Below, one piece after another: positions 44,007 through 53,477 of a stretch of DNA of 59,229 nucleotides (the stretch's first letter is position 1; every line of letters starts with the position of its first letter). This stretch comes from CBDUXT01 sp965371245 (lineage in GTDB: Bacteria; Planctomycetota; Phycisphaerae; UBA1845). Position numbers and translations under genes: made by a program. The notes beneath the pieces were generated by a model, which did no database searches, was not told the DNA's origin, and worked only from the letters and a program-made list of their open reading frames with translations. The stretch is from NCBI GenBank assembly GCA_965371245.1, contig CBDUXT010000026.1, positions 1 to 59,229 on the forward strand, in the 5' to 3' direction.

Positions 44007-44304
44007 AGACAGCGTGCCGGGTGGCGTTTACTGTTCGGACGAAATAGGGGTTGCGCATCGCCGAGGCGCAGACGAGGTCCACGCTTCGATCGAACAGCGC
44101 CTCCAGGCCTTCCAGGAGACCGAAGTATTGGTCAGCGATGTTCGCCCGCTCGCCCCGATGGAACTCCACGAGGAAGTCGAGATCGCTTCGCTGACGGTCA
44201 AAGTCGCCGTCGGCACCCGATCCGAACACGTCCAGACGAAGGACATCGTGTTCCTGGCATAGGCGAACGAGGGCTTCGCGTCGCTCTTTGATGATCCGGT
44301 TCAT
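43996..44304 (-). CDS. mntA: MntA-like minimal nucleotidyltransferase antitoxin
   Basis: 102 residues from the ATG at 44304 (AAGGACGAG upstream; an in-frame start at 44364 is weaker). The nucleotidyltransferase signature is present: LDVFGSGADGDFDRQRSDLD, that is GSx10DxD, with a third acidic residue in SVDLV. It is expected to AMPylate the HepT toxin and silence it. The gene follows gltX on the same strand after an 87-base gap. Confidence 0.87.
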   Translation of the reverse strand: MNRIIKERREALVRLCQEHDVLRLDVFGSGADGDFDRQRSDLDFLVEFHRGERANIADQYFGLLEGLEALFDRSVDLVCASAMRNPYFVRTVNATRHAVYAA

Positions 44305-44391
44305 GACTCGTCCTTCAATCTCGACGGGTCCGTAAATAGAAACGACGCCGATCAGTCCACGCACGGCGATGCCCGAAACCGAGGATCCCGA

Positions 44392-45957
44392 CTAGCGCCC
44401 CAAGAGGCAGCGTACGACCCTTGCCATCGTACGCTCCTTCCCCAGCTTGGCCAAGCTCTCGTGGATGGATGGGCTGATCGTGGTGCCGGTGATGGCCACT
44501 CGCAACGGTTGGGCGACGTTGCCAAGCTTGGTGCCTCGCTCCTCGCAGGAAGCAGCCAGCAGTTTCTCAAATCCATCCGCCGTCCAGCTCTTAAGCCCCT
44601 CGAGCTTCGGCAATAGATACTCGAGCATGGCGTAGCCGGCCCCGTCGTTTTTGGCAAGCACCTTCTTGACCGCCTTGGGTTCGTAGACGATCTCCTCGTC
44701 CGGCGTGAAGAGAAACCTCACCTTCTCGCCGACGTGCCGGAAGGTGCGGAACCCCTCACAGACGGACAGGATCCAGCGGAGGTCGTCATCGGTCGGGGGC
44801 GAACCGCTTGGCTGGAAAATCCATTGGTATTGCCCGTCGCCGATTGGTCTTGATGGGGATGACAGCACCTCGTTGGTCTCAAGATAGTCCCGATACGCCT
44901 CCACCAAACGCTCCGACGACACCCGCGCCGCCCAAGCAGTGTTGAAGGCCAGGAGCTTCTCTCGATCGAACTTCGCATTCGCCTTGCCGACGCGCTCCAC
45001 GCTGAACGCCTCGGTGAGTTCCGCGAGCGTGAACGTCTCTCGATCATCGCCGGGGTTCCATCCCAGAAGCGCGATGAAGTTCACGACGGCTTCCGGCAGG
45101 TAGCCGGCCCGGCGGAAATCGTGGACGTCGATCTCCGGCGGCGGCTCGCCCTTCTTGATGGCTTTTTCCTTGTCTCGCTTGCTCATTTTCGAGCCGCTCA
45201 TGTTGAAGATGACCGGCAGGTGGGCGAATCTTGGCGTCCTGAATCCCAGGGCGTGCTGCATCGCGACGTGCTTCGGCGTGTTCATCAGGTGCTCTTGCCC
45301 TCGGAGCACGTGTGTCACGCCCATGAGCTCGTCATCCACTACGCAAGCGAAATGGTACGTCGGGAAGCCGTCGCTCTTTTGGATGACGAGGTCTTCGAGC
45401 TGGTCGGCCGCAACCGTGACCTCGCCGAGGATGTCATCCACGATCGTGACGTCGCGGTTGGGCATCTTGAAGCGCACGACGACGGGCTTGCCGTCGGCGC
45501 GTGCCGCACGACCTTGCTCGATGGTCGGAAGCGGGTCGGGGCGGGGATACTTGAACCCGCCTGATTGCTCTTTGGCCGAAGCCCGCATGGCCGCCAGTTC
45601 CTCGGGCGACTCGAGCGCATAGTACGCATCGCCCGACTCGAGGAGCCGTTGCAAATGAGTGTCGTAAAGTTCAAGCCGCCGGCTCTGGAAGTAGGGGCCG
45701 AAACCACCGCCGACTTCCGGGCCCTCATCCCACGGCAGGCCCAGCCAGCGCAGATCCTCGGCGATCTTCGCGACCGAATCCTCGACGTGCCGGCTGCGGT
45801 CCGTGTCCTCGATGCGGAGAATAAAGGTGCCGCCCAGCTTTCGGGCCAGCAGCCAGTTGAACAGCACCGTTCGCGCGCCCCCGATGTGAAGATATCCGGT
45901 TGGCGAAGGCGCGAACCGCACGCGAATGTCGTTACGCTTCGGGGGGCGTGTGGTCAT
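44392..45957 (-). CDS. gltX: Glutamyl-tRNA synthetase
   Basis: 521 residues, class I aminoacyl-tRNA synthetase charging tRNA-Glu (and possibly tRNA-Gln). The HIGH signature appears as APSPTGYLHIGGARTVLFNW, with ILRIEDTDRSR after it, and the KMSKS loop as MSGSKMSKRDK. The C-terminal helical anticodon-binding domain is present and complete (LLPKLEGLKSW to the closing VRCLLGR). Length is normal for the bacterial enzyme. The discriminating form relative to GlnRS is clear from the N-terminal motifs. It is followed on the same strand by the MntA/HepT pair. Confidence 0.95.
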   Translation of the reverse strand: MTTRPPKRNDIRVRFAPSPTGYLHIGGARTVLFNWLLARKLGGTFILRIEDTDRSRHVEDSVAKIAEDLRWLGLPWDEGPEVGGGFGPYFQSRRLELYDTHLQRLLESGDAYYALESPEELAAMRASAKEQSGGFKYPRPDPLPTIEQGRAARADGKPVVVRFKMPNRDVTIVDDILGEVTVAADQLEDLVIQKSDGFPTYHFACVVDDELMGVTHVLRGQEHLMNTPKHVAMQHALGFRTPRFAHLPVIFNMSGSKMSKRDKEKAIKKGEPPPEIDVHDFRRAGYLPEAVVNFIALLGWNPGDDRETFTLAELTEAFSVERVGKANAKFDREKLLAFNTAWAARVSSERLVEAYRDYLETNEVLSSPSRPIGDGQYQWIFQPSGSPPTDDDLRWILSVCEGFRTFRHVGEKVRFLFTPDEEIVYEPKAVKKVLAKNDGAGYAMLEYLLPKLEGLKSWTADGFEKLLAASCEERGTKLGNVAQPLRVAITGTTISPSIHESLAKLGKERTMARVVRCLLGR

Positions 45958-46144
45958 ACCCCGAACGGTAACCGTCGATGGGGCAAAAGTCGAAATGTCC
46001 GATCCTCGAGGAGTTGGGTAGGCGTGAAGTTCGCCGAAGGCGTCCGGAACCCCGCCCCCCGGATCATGCCGTCGGCCACAAGGCTCGTAAGCAGATCAAC
46101 CGAGAGGCGCGCTCGGCATTCGATGCCAAGGTGCGAGACTCGCA

Positions 46145-46651
46145 CTACAAGCCTTGCTTCTCGAGAAACACGCCTTTGTCCACTTTTTGCAGGAACCTCT
46201 GATAGAACGCCGGATCTTCGATCGCTTGGACCGTGATCACCTCGCCCTTGTTGTTCATGATCTTGACCTGAAAATTGACCCGCAGCCGCATGCCGCCTTG
46301 GATCTCCGTGACGTTGGCCGCGCAATCCAGAACAGAACGCTTACCCCAACGAGCGTCGCGGCCATGCCAAAACTGGGCCCAGAACTTTTCGTCCCCTTTG
46401 GTGACGTCCACCTCCTTGACGGCATGGATGTAGCCAAGATCGAGATCGACCTGCCTGGGAATGTACCCTTCGTCTTGGAGGACGTTCAGCACGGCCTTGA
46501 GCGCCCGTTTCGGATCGCTGATCGAATAGGACCGGGTTTGCATCTGCCTTACTTGCAGTTGCGTCATTGCGATGTTGGGGCTGATGCAGGCCGTAAGAAG
46601 CATCGCTGCGACACACGGGATCGTAGCCCGTCTCTTCATTGGGTTTGTCAT
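46145..46651 (-). CDS. Hypothetical lipoprotein
   Basis: 168 residues. Lipoprotein signal with lipobox LLTAC. The mature part is a small alpha/beta domain: RQMQTRSYSISDPKRALKAV, LQDEGYIPRQVDLDLGYIHA and a VNFQVKIMNNKGEVI strand. No firm family assignment. It lies 11 bases downstream of the BamE-like lipoprotein gene and is surely co-transcribed, so both may work at the same envelope complex. Confidence 0.7.
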   Translation of the reverse strand: MTNPMKRRATIPCVAAMLLTACISPNIAMTQLQVRQMQTRSYSISDPKRALKAVLNVLQDEGYIPRQVDLDLGYIHAVKEVDVTKGDEKFWAQFWHGRDARWGKRSVLDCAANVTEIQGGMRLRVNFQVKIMNNKGEVITVQAIEDPAFYQRFLQKVDKGVFLEKQGL

Positions 46652-46662
46652 TCGCCTGCCTG

Positions 46663-47130
46663 TTAGAACCTGCTGGAGTGATAGGTGAAGTCGGTAACGA
46701 GGTTGGCTTTGTCAAACTTTATGACCACCGTAAGTGTGCGTTGGCTTGTGGCCGCGGCGCCGGACGAGGCGTTAAACCCGGCTCCGACACCACCAAGAAC
46801 CAAAGCGCGTGAACCCGGCGCGCCACCTGCACCGAGCAGGCCGCTGATGCCACCGGAACTGTGCGAGTAGGACGCTTCGGTGGCGATCTTGTCGTATATC
46901 CAGGTTTCCGTCCCGCCCACATCTCTCGTGACGATATTTGGCGATCCCAGAGCGATAGCCACATCTGCTTGGGACATGCCCATGCGAATCTCCTTCTGTA
47001 CCACGCCGACCGTGAGCCGTTGCTCTCGGGAGGAATGCAGCCTGGCCGCATGTTCTCCCCCGGTCAGGCATCCGCTGGAGGCGAATGCCAACGCAAGGCC
47101 CAGCAATCCAATCGTGATTCTTCTTTTCAT
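46663..47130 (-). CDS. SmpA/OmlA (BamE-like) domain lipoprotein
   Basis: 155 residues from the ATG at 47130, which opens a lipoprotein signal (LLGLALAFASSGC). Residues ~38-72 match the SmpA/OmlA fold: VQKEIRMGMSQADVAIALGS followed by GGTETWIYD, the segment shared by BamE and several small outer-membrane lipoproteins. A Gly/Ser/Ala-rich loop follows, then a closing LTVVIKFDKANLVTDF strand. A role in outer-membrane assembly is possible; stress-type lipoproteins with the same fold are the alternative. First gene of a two-gene operon. Confidence 0.7.
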   Translation of the reverse strand: MKRRITIGLLGLALAFASSGCLTGGEHAARLHSSREQRLTVGVVQKEIRMGMSQADVAIALGSPNIVTRDVGGTETWIYDKIATEASYSHSSGGISGLLGAGGAPGSRALVLGGVGAGFNASSGAAATSQRTLTVVIKFDKANLVTDFTYHSSRF

Positions 47131-47434
47131 CGCTTTTCTCTCGTTTGAATGAGCCATTCGACCAAGCACGCGGTTGCCGTGACTTGGTGAGCCAACGCAC
47201 GGAAGTCCTCACTCAACAGCAAATCAAATATCACTCTACGCCGGACGGCGCATCGCTGCAAACGTGCGTCGGGGCGAGGTGAAATGCGCAAAATGCAGCG
47301 GATCGCATGTACGTGTATCCCGCCGCACATGGCGCGTGCGACGGTCCACCGCAAGCTGGCTGATGGAGGGTTTTGATCCAAGGTGCGCGGCGGGGTGCGG
47401 CCACGCCCACGATTCACGTGCGTGGGGCAGGCGC
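47131..47434. other. 304-bp stretch without a gene
   Basis: Separates the lipoprotein operon from pssA. No domain, repeat copy or hairpin with a T-tract is seen. Confidence 0.4.
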
Positions 47435-48394
47435 CTAACCGGCCTGCTGTTCCTCCACCGGTTGGGGCTCCTCGACCGGCGCATCCACGGCCGACGCCGG
47501 CTCACGCATCGACTTGAGCAAGAGAAACAGTGGCCCGCTGATCGCGTACCACGCTACCAAAAGAACGAGTGTCGGCGCCTTCCATGACCAGAAGATCGCG
47601 AACACGACGACGAAGGTGATCACGTGGCCAAAGGGCTTCTTGCCCAGGAAGTAGGCGCGGTGGAAGCGGCGGTAGGGGATTCGGCTGACCATCAGAAATG
47701 CAATGACGAGCGCGACCGCGGGCATCGCGTAGACGAGGATTCGCCTGGCTTCCGATCCGACCTGGTCTTGAAAGAGGATCATCGCAACGATGACACACCC
47801 CGCGCCGGGCGTCGGCATCCCGAGAAAACTCCGATGGTCGAAGTCCTCTTTGGCGTGCTCGACGTTGAACCGTGCCAGTCGGATCGCGGCAAACGCGACG
47901 AAAACCGCGGCGCACACCCAAGCCGCTCGCCCGAAGAAATGGCCGCTGATCGGAGAGGGGGCCAGCTCCTTTGTCATCGAGGCGATCATAAGGGTCGCCG
48001 GCGCCACACCCGAGGTCACAACGTCAGCAAGCGAGTCGAGCTGGCCGCCGAAGTTGGTCGTGCTTCGCGTCACGCGGGCGAGCAGCCCGTCGAAGAGGTC
48101 GAAGATCATGCCCAGGATGACAAGCCCCGCCCCGATCGACAGGAACGAGGGCAGCATCAACTCCAAGAGCGGCGACCGAAGCGTCTCTACCACGGACATG
48201 TCGTTACCGGCGCCGAGATCGTGCATGGCCCGCAGGGCGAAAGAGATGGCCGCGAATCCACAGATCAGGTTGCCCAGAGTCATGACGGTGGGCAGAAGCG
48301 AGAGGGACCGCAGACGCCGGTTTGCGCGTCGGCGTCGGCGTCGGTGTTTCGGGAACTTGGCAAGGATGGGCATGGGGTAACCCGGTTCGATCAA
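47435..48394 (-). CDS. pssA: CDP-diacylglycerol-serine O-phosphatidyltransferase
   Basis: 319 residues. Makes phosphatidylserine from CDP-diacylglycerol and serine in the membrane. The CDP-alcohol phosphatidyltransferase motif is exact: DGLLARVTRSTTNF then GGQLDSLAD, fitting DGxxARx8GxxxDxxxD. About eight hydrophobic segments follow, and the N-terminus is very basic (KHRRRRRRANRR). The TTG at 48394 overlaps the psd stop codon; an ATG at 48373 is an alternative. The C-terminal Pro/Glu tail is unusual but short. Together with psd it forms the phosphatidylethanolamine pathway. Confidence 0.92.
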   Translation of the reverse strand: MIEPGYPMPILAKFPKHRRRRRRANRRLRSLSLLPTVMTLGNLICGFAAISFALRAMHDLGAGNDMSVVETLRSPLLELMLPSFLSIGAGLVILGMIFDLFDGLLARVTRSTTNFGGQLDSLADVVTSGVAPATLMIASMTKELAPSPISGHFFGRAAWVCAAVFVAFAAIRLARFNVEHAKEDFDHRSFLGMPTPGAGCVIVAMILFQDQVGSEARRILVYAMPAVALVIAFLMVSRIPYRRFHRAYFLGKKPFGHVITFVVVFAIFWSWKAPTLVLLVAWYAISGPLFLLLKSMREPASAVDAPVEEPQPVEEQQAG

Positions 48395-49149
48395 ACGCCG
48401 CCGGTCTCGGCGACGGGTTCTTCTTCCTTTGATTCAATCGGCATCATGGACGGTGCGGACGCATCGTCCGACGTGGCCGCTTCCGACTCTGCCGATGAGA
48501 TCGGCTGTCGTGCAAGGATCGTCAACCCCGCGCGCACCTTGTCACCGATCTTCGTGTCGATTTGTGTCCCCGGCACGTGGGGAACGATCAACTCCGTTCG
48601 TGAGCCGAACTTGATGAGCCCGAAACGCTCGCCCGTTGTCAGATGCTGGTTCGCGGTGGCATGGCAGATGATCCGCCGGGCGACCATCCCGGCGATCTGC
48701 CGAACCTCGACCGGACCGGGCATGGGCGCATCCGGGTCGAGCAGAACCGTGTTCGATTCGTTCCGTCGACCGGCCTCGGGGTGCCTGGCGTCCAGATACT
48801 CACCGGAGCGATAGGCTAAAGACCGCACCCGCCCGGCACACGGCGCACGGTTTATGTGTACGTTGAAAAGGCTCAGGAAAATCCCGATGCGGATGGCCGG
48901 ACCATCCAGCGGGTCATAGTGCTCCAGTTCCGAAATCTCGGTGACCGTTCCGTCGGCCGGCGAACAAAGATCACCTTCTGCGTAGTCCCGTCGCCTCGCC
49001 GGGTCTCGGAAGAACGACAAGACCCAAAGCCAGATGACGACAAACGGGATGGCCAACGGCCAAAACAGTAACGTGGCGCCGGCGGCGCACGCGCCGAGGA
49101 TCAGCGTCGCAAGCAGTATCTCTCGGAAACCTTCTGGCGCGATTCTCAT
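48391..49149 (-). CDS. psd: Phosphatidylserine decarboxylase, short form
   Basis: 252 residues from the ATG at 49149 (MRIAPEGFREI, the normal start of short-form enzymes; a GTG at 49233 adds an unlikely Arg-rich leader). Decarboxylates phosphatidylserine to phosphatidylethanolamine. Two N-terminal hydrophobic segments, then FFRDPAR, SPADGTV, FNVHINRAPCAGRV and the self-cleavage site in GLIKFGSRTEL, where the Ser of FGS should become the pyruvoyl group. A Ser/Ala/Glu-rich tail of about 40 residues follows the usual end. Overlaps the next gene, pssA, by four bases. Confidence 0.92.
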   Translation of the reverse strand: MRIAPEGFREILLATLILGACAAGATLLFWPLAIPFVVIWLWVLSFFRDPARRRDYAEGDLCSPADGTVTEISELEHYDPLDGPAIRIGIFLSLFNVHINRAPCAGRVRSLAYRSGEYLDARHPEAGRRNESNTVLLDPDAPMPGPVEVRQIAGMVARRIICHATANQHLTTGERFGLIKFGSRTELIVPHVPGTQIDTKIGDKVRAGLTILARQPISSAESEAATSDDASAPSMMPIESKEEEPVAETGGV

Positions 49150-49313
49150 GAATCCGGCATTCGTCAACAGGTCCGTCCGCCGAGCACGGCCGCACCGCCA
49201 ACCAGTGGAGGCCGATGCTTCGTCGGGTGACACGGGCGGAGGATCATAACGTTCCTACCGAAGGAACGCACGCGCCAAAGGGTTGGGCCAAGCGAACGGA
49301 GTCCGGCTTCGGT

Positions 49314-50795
49314 TCACTGCGTGCCCCGGGTCCGCGGCCGAAGGCGCCAGGCGGCCAGCTCGAGGGCGACCATGATGCCCACCTGTATCAACAGGCCGGG
49401 CAAGAGCCGAACCGAAAAAGGCGCCCACGCCACGATCATGGTGCCAATCGGCGAGCAGTTCATAAGCCACGAGAACTCCAGTTCCTTCCAGCCGGCGCTC
49501 ATCATCTGGGCTCGAATGTGGTCGGCGAGCGGAGGACCTAGCCACGCGACGGGAACAAAGAACCCGACGATGCGGCCGGGGGACTTCAGGAGACGTTGGC
49601 CCGCCAGGAGAACGGAGCGCAAGGAAACCGTGGCCAAAAGGCAGGCGGCGGCAGTGAGCCACCACGCGCGACTCGCCAAGGACGCACCGCCGTCCCTGGG
49701 CCGGGCAGCCACCGCCAGGGTTTCCCAAAACGATCGCCCGAGCGCTGCCATGATGACAAAGATGAGCGTGGCCGCCACGACGGCGACCAGCAAGGGCGAT
49801 AGCCGATCGGCCCATCCGCGAAGGGCGGTTCCCGAGGTGCCAAGTACACGACACCGAACGGAGCCTGCTACCGCGACCCCGGCAAGGATCAGAGTCCCCA
49901 GCATCGTCGAGATCCATTGTAGGGCGGCGAAGTCTTTGTCCGGGAAGCTGGTCCACCTCGTCAGGTCGATCCGGGTATACGCCTCGAGACCGCCCGTCGC
50001 CACGAGCAGGCCCAACAGCAACAGCGCCAGCCCGCGCCCGCCGTTGAGCGCGGGCAAGTCGGGCCGTCGGTACTTGACGGCGGCGGCGGAAAGCCAGAAG
50101 GCGGTAAACGCGACGTTGACGGCCCCGACCACGACGAGCGCGGCGGGCGGCGGGACTCTCAATCCCGGAACCAGCATCACGAAACCGAGCATCACGGAGT
50201 AGACGTTCAGGAACAGCGCGATACCCGGCACCCACACGATCAGAATGCCCATCGCCGCGATCACCATCAACACCCCCGCTGGGTTGACGGGCTTTCCCTG
50301 GCGGACGCTCAGCAGCAAAGTGGCTGCCCACAAAGTAACGGCGCCATTGAAAAGAAACAGGTTTCCGTAGATCCACGAGGTGGACGGAACGCCGGCGACG
50401 AAACTGACCGCGACGCCGGCGAGGGCGACCATGGTCACCAGTGTCATGACGTGAAGCGTGGCGCCGAAGAGGTAACCGAGCACGACGGACAGGTTCGTCA
50501 TCGGGCTGAGCCGGTGCGATTCGATCATGCCGCTCTGATGGTCACGAAGGACCGCTCGATGGATTGCGCCGCAGCCACCCAGGACGAGCAGGGCTGCCTG
50601 GATCCCGCCGAGGGTGGAAAGAACGGCGACGGCGACGCCCGCGAACTGTCCGCCCAACATCCGCCGGGCGCTTATCAGACCGATTGCCAGCGCCGCAGCC
50701 GACACGATCACGACGGTGAGCGTGCGACGCTGACCGCCAAGTAGCTGATACTGCACGCGCCACATCGCCACGGGTAGTTCCAAGCGCCACGCCAT
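49314..50795 (-). CDS. ABC transporter permease, 493 residues
   Basis: Twelve or so hydrophobic segments spread over the chain (for example TLTVVIVSAAALAIGLI, VMTLVTMVALAGVAVSF and LLVAVVAATLIFVIMAAL). The segment HRAVLRDHQSGMIESHRLSP resembles the intracellular helix of ABC-2-type exporter permeases. It starts at an ATG that overlaps the stop of the ATPase gene by one base (TGATG), so both are made together. The cargo is unknown; unlike most single-half permeases of this kind it may carry two half-domains in one chain. Confidence 0.78.
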   Translation of the reverse strand: MAWRLELPVAMWRVQYQLLGGQRRTLTVVIVSAAALAIGLISARRMLGGQFAGVAVAVLSTLGGIQAALLVLGGCGAIHRAVLRDHQSGMIESHRLSPMTNLSVVLGYLFGATLHVMTLVTMVALAGVAVSFVAGVPSTSWIYGNLFLFNGAVTLWAATLLLSVRQGKPVNPAGVLMVIAAMGILIVWVPGIALFLNVYSVMLGFVMLVPGLRVPPPAALVVVGAVNVAFTAFWLSAAAVKYRRPDLPALNGGRGLALLLLGLLVATGGLEAYTRIDLTRWTSFPDKDFAALQWISTMLGTLILAGVAVAGSVRCRVLGTSGTALRGWADRLSPLLVAVVAATLIFVIMAALGRSFWETLAVAARPRDGGASLASRAWWLTAAACLLATVSLRSVLLAGQRLLKSPGRIVGFFVPVAWLGPPLADHIRAQMMSAGWKELEFSWLMNCSPIGTMIVAWAPFSVRLLPGLLIQVGIMVALELAAWRLRPRTRGTQ

Positions 50796-51730
50796 CAGTC
50801 CACCTGTTTCAAACCTGATCGAAGATACGCGTCCTCCAGCGTGGCTTTGACTGCCGTGAAGGACAGAACGGGAACGCCTGCATTGACAAGGCGTCGCAGA
50901 AGCTTGGCCGCGGCATGTTCATCGGCGTCGAACTCGAACTCCAGCGCGCCGCCGGCCGTTCGCAGGTCGGACACGCCGTCGATCTCGGCGAGTACCTGCT
51001 GACCATTCTCCAAACCCTTGACCATCGACAGCCGATAGGTGCGGCTCTTCCCGTCGTGGCGGACCAGTTCTTCGGTGTCGCACCAGCGCCGAATCGTGCC
51101 CCGCTCGATGATCGCGATGTGGGTCGCCACCTCCTCGAGATCGACGAGGATGTGGGACGAAACGATCATCGCGCAACCTTGATCGCGTAGCATGGAGAGA
51201 ACCCGGCGAAGCGCGAGACGCCCGGCCGGGTCCAAGCCTCCGAGGGGTTCGTCCAGTAGGATGATGTGCGGCCGTGGAAGAAACGCACGGGCCAGCGTGA
51301 CCCGTTGGCGCATGCCGCGAGACAGGTTCTTGATCAGCGTGTCTCGTTTCTCGGTGAGCCAGAGCTGCTCCAGCCAGAAGTCGATCCGTTCGGCCGTAGC
51401 ATCCGCGTCCAGCGAATAGGCCCCGGCGATGAAGCGGAGGAACTGCTCGATGGTGAGATCGTCGTAGGCCGGTGGCGCCTCCGGAGCGAACCCGACATGG
51501 GACCGCACGACCTCGTGTTCGCCGAGCACGGGCTTGCCCAGGATGTGGGCCGCGCCGCGGGTGGGGGCATGCAGCCCGCCCAGAACCCGAAGCAACGTCG
51601 TTTTGCCCGCTCCATTGGGCCCCACCAGCCCGAGAAGCTGCCCGCCCGAGAGCTCAAACGTCACGTCGCGCAGGGCAACGAGTTCCCCGAACTCCACGCG
51701 AACGTCTTGGCAGGTGAGCAGTACGGTCAT
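50795..51730 (-). CDS. ABC transporter ATP-binding protein
   Basis: 311 residues from the ATG at 51730; the frame continues upstream but without homology. Complete ABC ATPase: Walker A GPNGAGKTTLLRVLGG, Q-loop region VGFAPEAPP, signature LSRGMRQRVTLARA (LSRGM for LSGGQ), Walker B IILLDEPLGGLDP and switch His in VSSHILVD. The C-terminal ~90 residues are the extension typical of the CcmA/YhbX-type exporter ATPases. Directly followed by its permease. Confidence 0.88.
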   Translation of the reverse strand: MTVLLTCQDVRVEFGELVALRDVTFELSGGQLLGLVGPNGAGKTTLLRVLGGLHAPTRGAAHILGKPVLGEHEVVRSHVGFAPEAPPAYDDLTIEQFLRFIAGAYSLDADATAERIDFWLEQLWLTEKRDTLIKNLSRGMRQRVTLARAFLPRPHIILLDEPLGGLDPAGRLALRRVLSMLRDQGCAMIVSSHILVDLEEVATHIAIIERGTIRRWCDTEELVRHDGKSRTYRLSMVKGLENGQQVLAEIDGVSDLRTAGGALEFEFDADEHAAAKLLRRLVNAGVPVLSFTAVKATLEDAYLRSGLKQVD

Positions 51731-51823
51731 AGGGTGTCCAGTGAGGATCGCCGCCGGGCGACAGCCGCAGGGGCTGATCCATGCCAGTGGCGGGTGGCCC
51801 GCGGCTTTAGCCGTGGGGGAGTC

Positions 51824-51873
51824 GAATCCGGTGACCATTCGAGTCCTCCACTTCTAAAGAGTTGGACCACCCA
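51824..51873. repeat. 50-bp dispersed element, copy 2
   Basis: GAATCCGGTGACCATTCGAG and trailing CCACCCA, as at 6844-6893. A GGCCCGCGGCTTTAGCCGTG palindrome precedes it (51793-51815). Confidence 0.65.
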
Positions 51874-52132
51874 CCGAGCAAGAACCGCGGATTCAGGGTT
51901 GACGGTACACTAGCAGTTTCAGCCATCCGTGGGTGAGCGGCCGTTCTATCGGGCGGCTCTGCGGCCGTCAAACGCAGCCCAGGTTGAGTGTCCGGGTCGG
52001 CGCATGGAGGCCCGCGACGCGCTTGACCGATACAGAACCCAGTGTCTGGTGATTGCCGGCCGTACGTCGTCGTCCGTGTCCACAGCCACGGATAAGGATA
52101 TGGCACGGGCGTTCACGCAACGTACGCTGTCG

Positions 52133-52154
52133 GGACCCGCCGGCTGGTGGGTCC
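52133..52154 (+). promoter_or_regulatory. Hairpin in the enolase leader
   Basis: GGACCCGCC-GGCT-GGTGGGTCC forms a nine-base-pair stem with a four-base loop, ending about 20 bases before the ribosome site of eno. Without a T-tract it is not a terminator. A role in mRNA stability is a guess. Confidence 0.3.
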
Positions 52155-52187
52155 GGGGCCGCGTGACCGCGAGTTGGAGGTCGGTTT

Positions 52188-53477
52188 ATGTCAACAACGA
52201 TCATTCACATCGCAGCGCGGGAGATTCTCGACTCGCGCGGGCATCCCACGGTCGAAGCGACGGTCGTGCTCGAGGACCAGTCCTTCGGCGAAGCGGCCGT
52301 TCCCTCCGGCGCATCGACGGGAGAGCATGAGGCCGTTGAGTTGCGCGACGGGGACGCCAAGCGCTACGGCGGCAAGGGCGTGCTCACCGCCGTTGAGAAC
52401 ATCAATTCGCAGATCGCCGAGGCCGTCGTAGGACTTGACGCCACCGATCAGGAGGACGTCGATCAGACGATGATCGAGTTGGACGGGACGGAGAACAAGT
52501 CCCGGCTCGGGGCCAACGCCATCCTGGCTGTTTCGCTGGCGACGGCGAAGGCGGCCGCGGAGTCGACCGGTCTGCCTCTGTTTCGGTATCTGGGCGGTCC
52601 CAAGGCCCACGTATTGCCCGTGCCGATGATGAACATCCTCAACGGCGGCAAACACGCGGCCAACAACGTCGACTTCCAGGAGTTCATGATTCAGCCATGG
52701 GGAGCCCCATCTTTCACTGAAGCGCTGAGGATGGGCGCCGAATGCTTCCACGCCCTCAAGAAGGTGCTCGCCGATCGTGGCTACAGCACCAGCGTGGGGG
52801 ACGAGGGCGGCTGTGCCCCTGATCTGAAGTCCAACGAGGAGGCCTTGGAGCTCATCGACGAGGCCGTGGCGAAGGCCGGCTACAAGTTGGGCAAGGACGT
52901 GTTCATCGCGCTCGACCCGGCCACCTCAGAGATGTACGACAAGGAGGCGGGGGGGTATCGATTCTTCAAGTCCGCTCCGAAAAACATCGTTTCGTCGGAT
53001 GAGCTGATCGAGACATGGAAGCAGTGGTGCGCAAAATATCCGATTCGTAGTCTCGAAGACGGATTGGCCGAGGACGACTGGGCCGCGTGGACACGGTTGA
53101 CCGCTGCCCTGGGCGATCGCGTACAGATCGTCGGCGACGATCTGTTCGTGACCAACACCAAGCGGCTTCAACGCGGGGTGACTGCTCGATCCGCCAATTC
53201 GATTCTCATCAAGGTCAACCAGATTGGCACGCTGACCGAAACCTTCGCCGCGGTGGACCTGGCGATGCGGAACGGCTGGACCGCCGTGATCAGTCATCGT
53301 AGCGGCGAGACGGAAGACACGACCATCGCCGACATTGCGGTGGCGACCGGCACGGGTCAGATCAAGACGGGCAGCCTGTGCCGAAGCGATCGTATCGCCA
53401 AATACAACCGGCTCTTGCGCATCGAGGAACACCTGGGGACGTCGGCCGTCTTTGGCGCGGAGTTCTGGAACAAGTGA
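52188..53477 (+). CDS. eno: Enolase
   Basis: 429 residues, standard length. Converts 2-phosphoglycerate to phosphoenolpyruvate in glycolysis. Family signatures throughout: AREILDSRGHPTVEATV, AVPSGASTGEHEAVELRDGD, NILNGGKHAANNVDFQEFM, GDEGGCAPDLKSNEEAL, LEDGLAEDDWAAW, IVGDDLFVTN, ILIKVNQIGTLTET, SHRSGETEDT and the C-terminal GSLCRSDRIAKYNRLL. GGAGGT stands six bases ahead of the ATG. Its stop overlaps the start of an FtsB-like gene (GTGA). Confidence 0.96.
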   Translation: MSTTIIHIAAREILDSRGHPTVEATVVLEDQSFGEAAVPSGASTGEHEAVELRDGDAKRYGGKGVLTAVENINSQIAEAVVGLDATDQEDVDQTMIELDGTENKSRLGANAILAVSLATAKAAAESTGLPLFRYLGGPKAHVLPVPMMNILNGGKHAANNVDFQEFMIQPWGAPSFTEALRMGAECFHALKKVLADRGYSTSVGDEGGCAPDLKSNEEALELIDEAVAKAGYKLGKDVFIALDPATSEMYDKEAGGYRFFKSAPKNIVSSDELIETWKQWCAKYPIRSLEDGLAEDDWAAWTRLTAALGDRVQIVGDDLFVTNTKRLQRGVTARSANSILIKVNQIGTLTETFAAVDLAMRNGWTAVISHRSGETEDTTIADIAVATGTGQIKTGSLCRSDRIAKYNRLLRIEEHLGTSAVFGAEFWNK

